From Clostridia bacterium (lineage in GTDB: Bacteria; Bacillota_A; Clostridia; Christensenellales; UBA1242): 10,237 nt of DNA. A program made the position numbers and the translations under genes. Shown here one piece after another: positions 6,473 to 10,237 of this stretch (position 1 is the first letter of the stretch; every line of letters starts with the position of its first letter). The notes beneath the pieces were generated by a model. The model had not been told where the DNA came from. It was given only the letters and a program-made list of their open reading frames with translations, and searched no databases. The DNA lies in assembly GCA_017466005.1 (NCBI GenBank), contig JAFTUZ010000147.1:1-10237 (forward strand), in the 5' to 3' direction.

Positions 6473-6561
6473 ACACTCTCCGTTTAAAACCTTTCTAATA
6501 TAGATAGGAGTTTTTTGTAAATAATAAACACTTATTTTTAAGGTGTATATTAACTTTTTTT

Positions 6562-6590
6562 ATTATAACCCATTTACTTTTTTTTTACAA
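6562..6590 (-). promoter_or_regulatory. Sigma-A promoter of polA
   Basis: On the minus strand TTGTAA (6590-6585, 4 of 6) and a perfect TATAAT (6567-6562) are 17 bp apart. This predicts a leader of about 80 nt before the ATG at 6472. I see no riboswitch-like structure in that leader. Confidence 0.65.
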
Positions 6591-6629
6591 CAAAATTAAC
6601 ATAAAATGGAAAATTGATGTGATATTTAT

Positions 6630-6658
6630 TTGGTGTTTTGGAAATAATATGATAAAAT
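6630..6658 (+). promoter_or_regulatory. Weak candidate promoter of the dehydrogenase gene
   Basis: TTGGTG (6630-6635) and TAAAAT (6653-6658) are 17 bp apart. The -35 matches only in its first half, and an overlapping TATGAT (6648-6653) is an alternative -10, so the exact promoter is uncertain. Confidence 0.35.
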
Positions 6659-6688
6659 AATTTTATTAAAAATAAGGAGTAATTTTTT

Positions 6689-7747
6689 ATGACAAAGTAT
6701 AATGTTGTTCAGTACGGTTGTGGTAAAATGGCAAAATACACAATCCGTTACGTGCTTGAAAAAGGTAGTAAAATTGTTGGTGCATTTGACATAGACAAAT
6801 CAAAATTTGGCGAAGATGCTGGTAGTTTTGCTGGTTGCAAAAAAGTAGGCGTTAAAATAGAAGATGCAAAAAATGCAAGAAAACGCCTTGCCGAAATTAG
6901 GCCAGACATTGTAATTATAACTACAATGAGTTTATTTAAGGACCTTGAAGAAATTTTGTTAATTTGTGCCGAACTTGGTATAAATGCAATAACCACTTGT
7001 GAAGAAGCATTTTATGCTTACAACTCTAACCCAGTTTTATCTAAAAAAATTGATAAAATTGCAAAGAAAAATGGCTGTACCATTACAGGTAGCGGATATC
7101 AAGACGTTTTTTGGGGTAACCTTATAACCACACTTGCTGGTTCTACCCAAAGCATTAAAAAAATTATAGGTTCTTCTAGTTATAATGTAGAAGACTACGG
7201 TATTGCACTTGCACGTGCACACGGTGCTGGTTTATCACTTGAACAATTTGATAAAGAAATTGCATCGGTGGACCGTATGAGCGAAAAAGACCTTAAAGCA
7301 CTTATAAACTCGGGTGAATATTTGCCAAGTTATATGTGGAATGTTAATGGTTGGCTTGCCGACCAACTTGGTTTAACAATTACAAAACAATCACAGGTTT
7401 GTGTTCCACAAGTAAATAAAAAAGATTTAAAATCTTCTACTTTAAATATGAAAATACCAGCAGGTATGGCAACAGGTATGAGTGCTGTTGTTACATCTGA
7501 AACAAAAGAAGGTATTATTCTTGAAAGTCAGTGCATAGGTAAAGTGTATGCACCAGATGAATTTGATTCTAACCAATGGACAATAGAAGGTGAGCCAGAC
7601 ACAACAGTTATCATAAACCGCCCAGCAACAGTAGAACTTACTTGTGCTGCTATTGTAAACCGTATTCCAGATGTTGTAGAAGCGCCAGCAGGATATGTTC
7701 CTACTAGTGAAATGCCAAGAGCAAAATTTAAATTAAAATCACTTTAA
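6689..7747 (+). CDS. NAD(P)-dependent dehydrogenase, 2,4-diaminopentanoate dehydrogenase/DapB-like
   Basis: The 352-residue protein has an N-terminal Rossmann fold (about 3-135). The nucleotide loop is 'YGCGKMAKY' (9-17), the acidic end of strand 2 is 'GAFDIDKSKFG', and 'DIVIITTMS' and 'INAITTCEEAFY' form the next strands, as in dihydrodipicolinate-reductase-like enzymes. After 'GCTITGSGYQDVFWGNL' (129-145) comes a large C-terminal domain ending in 'CAAIVNRIPDVVEAPAGYVP', which resembles the C-terminal domain of 2,4-diaminopentanoate dehydrogenase (Ord) of clostridial ornithine fermentation. It is longer than DapB (about 250-270), so DapB itself is unlikely. No other ornithine or lysine pathway genes lie nearby, so the substrate is unknown and no symbol is given. 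The start is ATG 6689, 9 nt after AAGGAG (6674-6679). It is a single-gene unit closed by a strong terminator. Confidence 0.75.
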   Translation: MTKYNVVQYGCGKMAKYTIRYVLEKGSKIVGAFDIDKSKFGEDAGSFAGCKKVGVKIEDAKNARKRLAEIRPDIVIITTMSLFKDLEEILLICAELGINAITTCEEAFYAYNSNPVLSKKIDKIAKKNGCTITGSGYQDVFWGNLITTLAGSTQSIKKIIGSSSYNVEDYGIALARAHGAGLSLEQFDKEIASVDRMSEKDLKALINSGEYLPSYMWNVNGWLADQLGLTITKQSQVCVPQVNKKDLKSSTLNMKIPAGMATGMSAVVTSETKEGIILESQCIGKVYAPDEFDSNQWTIEGEPDTTVIINRPATVELTCAAIVNRIPDVVEAPAGYVPTSEMPRAKFKLKSL

Positions 7748-7752
7748 TAAAT

Positions 7753-7785
7753 AAAAACGCAAAGTATAAAACCTTTGCGTTTTTT
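7753..7785 (+). terminator. Intrinsic terminator of the dehydrogenase gene
   Basis: A 12-bp stem pairs 7753-7764 with 7773-7784 (AAAACGCAAAG with CTTTGCGTTTT), with an 8-nt loop and a T run, 5 nt after the stop codon. Confidence 0.92.
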
Positions 7786-7921
7786 GTTTACTTTATAAAA
7801 ATAAAAATATATAAATAATGTTTTTAAACTAATATTATAGTTTATTAAAAATTTAAGTTGATAGATTAGGTTAGGCCAAGCACTTTTTATCAGTTTAGTT
7901 TAATACTGTTGGGCAAATTTG

Positions 7922-7967
7922 GTAAATAAAAAAGGCCGCCTTTTATTTTGGCAACCTTTAACTTAAT
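7922..7967 (-). ncRNA. Predicted ~45-nt RNA between a strong promoter and a terminator
   Basis: A near-consensus minus-strand promoter predicts initiation near 7967. Only about 8 nt later the transcript enters a terminator hairpin, so the product would be little more than a short 5' tail, the hairpin and a U tail. No gene on this strand follows before the convergent dehydrogenase. It may be a regulatory RNA, the remnant leader of a lost gene, or an attenuator-like device. Existence is inferred from the two signals only. Confidence 0.4.
7928..7959 (-). terminator. Intrinsic terminator read on the minus strand
   Basis: In minus-strand RNA AAAGGUUGCC (7959-7950) pairs with GGCGGCCUUU (7940-7931) as 10 continuous pairs including two G-U wobbles, with a 9-nt loop, then U residues. 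In the plus direction the wobbles become C/A mismatches and there is no T run, so the signal is clearly leftward. Confidence 0.75.
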
Positions 7968-7973
7968 AATATA

Positions 7974-8002
7974 ATTATATCACATATTAAAACAAAAGTC
8001 AA
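7974..8002 (-). promoter_or_regulatory. Strong leftward sigma-A promoter without a gene
   Basis: On the minus strand TTGACT (8002-7997, 5 of 6) and perfect TATAAT (7979-7974) are separated by exactly 17 bp. It points away from the ABC transporter towards the short hairpin transcript. Confidence 0.7.
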
Positions 8003-8060
8003 CAAAATATGATAAAAAAGTTTTCAAAATTTTTTAAAATTTATGTAAAATGGTTTGTAT

Positions 8061-8089
8061 TTGACATTTAAAATTGTGTTTGTTAAAAT
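8061..8089 (+). promoter_or_regulatory. Sigma-A promoter of the ABC transporter
   Basis: Perfect TTGACA (8061-8066), 17-bp spacer, and TAAAAT (8084-8089) preceded by TG at the extended -10 position. The start of transcription would fall near 8096, leaving a leader of about 32 nt. Confidence 0.8.
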
Positions 8090-8115
8090 TGGTTTAATTG
8101 TTGCAATATTTTTAT

Positions 8116-8122
8116 AGGGGTG
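8116..8122 (+). promoter_or_regulatory. Ribosome binding site fixing the ABC transporter start
   Basis: AGGGGTG lies 5 nt before ATG 8128. The alternative in-frame TTG at 8098 would sit at the 5' end of the predicted transcript without a ribosome binding site, so ATG 8128 is chosen. Confidence 0.7.
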
Positions 8123-8127
8123 TAAAA

Positions 8128-9870
8128 ATGGCAAAGGCAAATATAAAAGAAAGCGTTACCGGAACTAAAAATTTAAGAAAAATATTCCCGTATTTTAAAG
8201 GCTTAAAAAAGCAAATGTTAGGAATGTTTTTGTTAGATTTATGTATTTGGGCAATAAATGTACTTACACCTTTAGTGTTGGCGCAAATATTAGTTTATTT
8301 TACCGATTTTAATTTAGAAAGAATTATTTACTATTCTATTATTTGGCTTTTATTATTCACTTTGCAAAGTATATTAAACGGTTTTTCGGCAATGTGTAGC
8401 GTTAGATGGACAAGGCTATCTGCCTATAAACTACAAACAGATTTTATTAACAAATATTTAAATATTTCTAGTGCAACACTAGACCAACAAAACAGCGGGC
8501 AAGTAACTACAAGATTTACAAACGATTGCCCCAAAATTAGTTATTCTATAGACCGTATTATAACAAACGTAGCAGGTGTGGTGGCAGGTATTGCTTATTT
8601 GGTTGTAGGTTTTTGGGTAAATTGGATTGTTGCAATGTATTTGGTTGTTCAAGCAATATTAACATTTGTGTTAAATAATGTTGTTGCAAATAAGGAAGCA
8701 AAACTTGAATTACAAAAAAATAATATGTTTGATGAAATTGCTGGCGTAAACAACGAAACTGTGCGTGGCTGGAAAGATGTTAAAAGTTTGGGGCTAAAAA
8801 ATACTTTATTAGAAAAAATTAAAAAATTAAGTTTTAACTATGCAAAATTTAATATTAAGCGTTATCAAAAATTAAGTTGGTTTTGGAATTTTTTAGGTGT
8901 TTTAAAAAATATCTTAAACGCAGGTTTTTATGTTTTGTGTGGTGTTTTAATTTATTATGGATATCTAGAACTTGCAAGTTTTTTGGTGTTATATATGTAT
9001 TCTAATAAAATAATTTGTTCGCTAGATACATATACTGCAATAAAAAAAGACCTTGCCGCAGGTGAAGTGGCCGCAAAACGAGTGTTTGATTTATTTGATG
9101 AACAAAAATATCCAACCGAAAAATTTGGAAATCAAAAAGCAGAAGTAAAGGGTAAAATAAAGTTTTCAAAAGTGAGTTTTGAATATGAAAAAAATAAACC
9201 CGTTTTAAAAAATATTAGTTTTGAAATTCAGCCAAACACTATGGTTGCAATAGTTGGACAAAGTGGAATAGGTAAAAGCACAATTTTAAATTTAATTTCT
9301 AAAAGTTATTCGCCCAGCAAAGGGGAAATTTATTTAGATAATTATAATCTTGAAACTTTGGAAGAAGAAAGCATAAAAAAAGCCATTGGTTTGGTTTTGC
9401 AAACCCCGTATGTTTTTAATATGAGTTTAAAAGAAAACTTAAAACTTGCAAAGCCTACTGCAACCGATGAAGAAATTATTAAAGTTTGTAAGCAGGCACA
9501 ACTTGATGAGTTTATTAACACTTTGCCAGAAAAATACGATAGTTTAATTGGCGAAAATGGAGTTATTTTAAGTGGTGGGCAACGCCAGCGTTTGGCTATT
9601 GCAAGGGCTTTACTTAAAGATAGTAAAATTTTACTTTTTGATGAAGCAACAAGTGCATTAGATAATAAAAGTCAGGCGGAAATTAAAAATGTTTTATTTA
9701 ATCTAAAAAAAGACCATACAATTGTTGTGGTGGCACACCGTTTGTCAACCATTGTTGATGCCGATAATATTATGCTTGTAGATGAAGGAAAAGTTGTGTC
9801 ACAAGGCAACCATAAAGAACTTTTAAAATCTTGTAAAGAATACAAAGAACTTTATAACGTAGATAGTTAA
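8128..9870 (+). CDS. ABC exporter half-transporter (fused membrane and ATPase domains)
   Basis: This 580-residue protein is a type IV (MsbA/BmrA-like) half-transporter that should work as a dimer, moving an unknown substrate out of the cell. Six hydrophobic segments span roughly residues 30-55, 64-90, 147-165, 166-187, 248-275 and 280-296. The 'QNSGQVTTRFTND' coupling region follows the second helix. The ATPase domain is complete: Walker A GQSGIGKST (377-385), Q-loop Q425, signature LSGGQ (481-485), Walker B ILLFDE with catalytic E506, D-loop SALD (509-512) and switch H537. No peptidase domain is present at the N terminus and no partner half-transporter is adjacent, so homodimer action is likely. 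It has its own promoter and terminator. No peptide, lantibiotic or regulator gene beside it points to a substrate. Confidence 0.95.
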   Translation: MAKANIKESVTGTKNLRKIFPYFKGLKKQMLGMFLLDLCIWAINVLTPLVLAQILVYFTDFNLERIIYYSIIWLLLFTLQSILNGFSAMCSVRWTRLSAYKLQTDFINKYLNISSATLDQQNSGQVTTRFTNDCPKISYSIDRIITNVAGVVAGIAYLVVGFWVNWIVAMYLVVQAILTFVLNNVVANKEAKLELQKNNMFDEIAGVNNETVRGWKDVKSLGLKNTLLEKIKKLSFNYAKFNIKRYQKLSWFWNFLGVLKNILNAGFYVLCGVLIYYGYLELASFLVLYMYSNKIICSLDTYTAIKKDLAAGEVAAKRVFDLFDEQKYPTEKFGNQKAEVKGKIKFSKVSFEYEKNKPVLKNISFEIQPNTMVAIVGQSGIGKSTILNLISKSYSPSKGEIYLDNYNLETLEEESIKKAIGLVLQTPYVFNMSLKENLKLAKPTATDEEIIKVCKQAQLDEFINTLPEKYDSLIGENGVILSGGQRQRLAIARALLKDSKILLFDEATSALDNKSQAEIKNVLFNLKKDHTIVVVAHRLSTIVDADNIMLVDEGKVVSQGNHKELLKSCKEYKELYNVDS

Positions 9871-9874
9871 AAAT

Positions 9875-9905
9875 AAAAAAAGCAGAAATAATTATCTGCT
9901 TTTTT
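9875..9905. terminator. Bidirectional terminator between the ABC transporter and argS
   Basis: AGCAGA (9881-9886) pairs with TCTGCT (9895-9900), flanked by an A run (9875-9880) and a T run (9901-9905). It serves both convergent genes; the argS stop codon is 2 nt to its right. Confidence 0.88.
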
Positions 9906-9907
9906 AA

Positions 9908-10237
9908 TTACATTTCTTCAACTGGGTCTATACAAATTAAGTTAAATAATTTGTTTAATGTTTTTTGTAAGTTGCTTATAAGCCATAGTTTGCTTTGTGT
10001 TTCTTCTTCGTTATCTGTTACAACTTTTTCGGCGTTATAGAATTTGTTTATAAGTTTACATAAATCTATTGTGTATTTACAAATTACACTAGGCTCGTTT
10101 TGTTGCATTGCTTTTATTATTGTTTCTTGGTAGTTGTTAAGTGTCAAAACAATATCAAAAACTGTGTTGTTGTTTAAATATTCAAAGTTAGGTTTTGCAT
10201 TTTTAAATTCTGCTTTTCTTAAAATACTGCAAAGGCG
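9908..10237 (-). CDS. argS: Arginyl-tRNA synthetase, C-terminal part (runs off the window)
   Basis: The frame is open to the right edge, giving the last 109 residues of the enzyme that charges tRNA-Arg. It begins with 'RLCSILRKA', the family's conserved '(A)R.(C)SI.RKA' segment. It continues through the DALR-type anticodon-binding helical domain, with 'NEPSVICKYTIDLCKLINKFYN' split by the family's EPS...Y...L....N.FY pattern. It closes with 'LWLISNLQKTLNKLFNLI' and the typical '(G)I..P..EM' ending. An in-frame TTG at 10147 could be mistaken for a start, but homology upstream of it shows this is internal. The stop is TAA at 9910-9908, next to the shared terminator. The usual Gly near the end ('LLGI') reads 'LICI' here, a minor variation. 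Confidence 0.92.
   Translation of the reverse strand, partial: RLCSILRKAEFKNAKPNFEYLNNNTVFDIVLTLNNYQETIIKAMQQNEPSVICKYTIDLCKLINKFYNAEKVVTDNEEETQSKLWLISNLQKTLNKLFNLICIDPVEEM

Larger units (their letters stand above)
7748..8127. other. 380-bp non-coding spacer with divergent promoters
   Basis: No coding sequence is supported here. From left to right it holds the dehydrogenase terminator, an AT inverted repeat (TAAACTA at 7825-7831 against TAGTTTA at 7838-7844, 6-nt loop), a minus-strand terminator (7928-7959) with its promoter (7974-8002), and the plus-strand promoter of the ABC transporter (8061-8089). The stretch 7845-7920 shows nothing I can name. Confidence 0.6.

Noticed and set aside
8098..8127. 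TTG start adding ten residues to the ABC transporter
   Set aside because: It coincides with the predicted transcription start and has no ribosome binding site, while ATG 8128 has AGGGG at good spacing.
9908..10147. Separate 79-residue gene starting at TTG 10147
   Set aside because: The frame stays open to the window edge, and the extra upstream residues ('RLCSILRKA') belong to arginyl-tRNA synthetase.
1..10237. CRISPR arrays, insertion sequences, phage or toxin-antitoxin genes
   Set aside because: No regularly spaced direct repeats, transposase or integrase motifs, or small paired genes were seen on either strand.

Overview
The window is AT-rich (roughly one third G+C by eye) chromosomal DNA from a Gram-positive, endospore-lineage bacterium of the Bacillota, most likely an anaerobic Clostridia-type organism. 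The basis is a complete Spo0A, a clostridial-style DNA polymerase I with a degenerate proofreading domain, AGGAGG-type ribosome binding sites, T-rich intrinsic terminators and almost exclusive use of TAA stops. I cannot name a genus. I see no phage, insertion-sequence, CRISPR, rRNA or tRNA genes. All coding sequences look native.

Layout, left to right. An unrecognised six-helix membrane protein (13-1119, +) converges on a CvpA-family membrane protein (1156-1824, -, GTG start) across a shared bidirectional terminator. A 446-bp AT-rich spacer holds a Spo0A-box pair and a candidate promoter, followed by spo0A (2271-3065, +). Next, behind its own strong promoter, is a protein with two tandem zinc ribbons and a very long Asp/Glu tail (3159-3746, +). 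Between its terminator and the polA terminator lies a GC-rich cloverleaf palindrome (3808-3891). DNA polymerase I (3959-6472, -) is split in two by one in-frame TAA at 5687-5689: the 5'-nuclease part is 5687-6472 and the exo-like/polymerase part is 3959-5674. Divergently placed is a stand-alone Rossmann dehydrogenase of the 2,4-diaminopentanoate dehydrogenase / DapB-like group (6689-7747, +). A 380-bp spacer then carries a back-to-back pair of promoters. The leftward one runs almost directly into an intrinsic terminator, predicting an RNA of about 45 nt. The rightward one drives an ABC exporter half-transporter (8128-9870, +). The window ends in the 3' third of argS (9908-10237, -), which runs off the right edge.

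The genes form mostly single-gene transcription units that alternate in direction, separated by clear terminators. They cover sporulation control, DNA replication and repair, tRNA charging, export and one amino-acid-type dehydrogenase, with no shared pathway evident. The points most worth a second look are the cloverleaf element, the interrupted polA with all catalytic residues intact on both sides of the stop, and the promoter-terminator mini-transcript.
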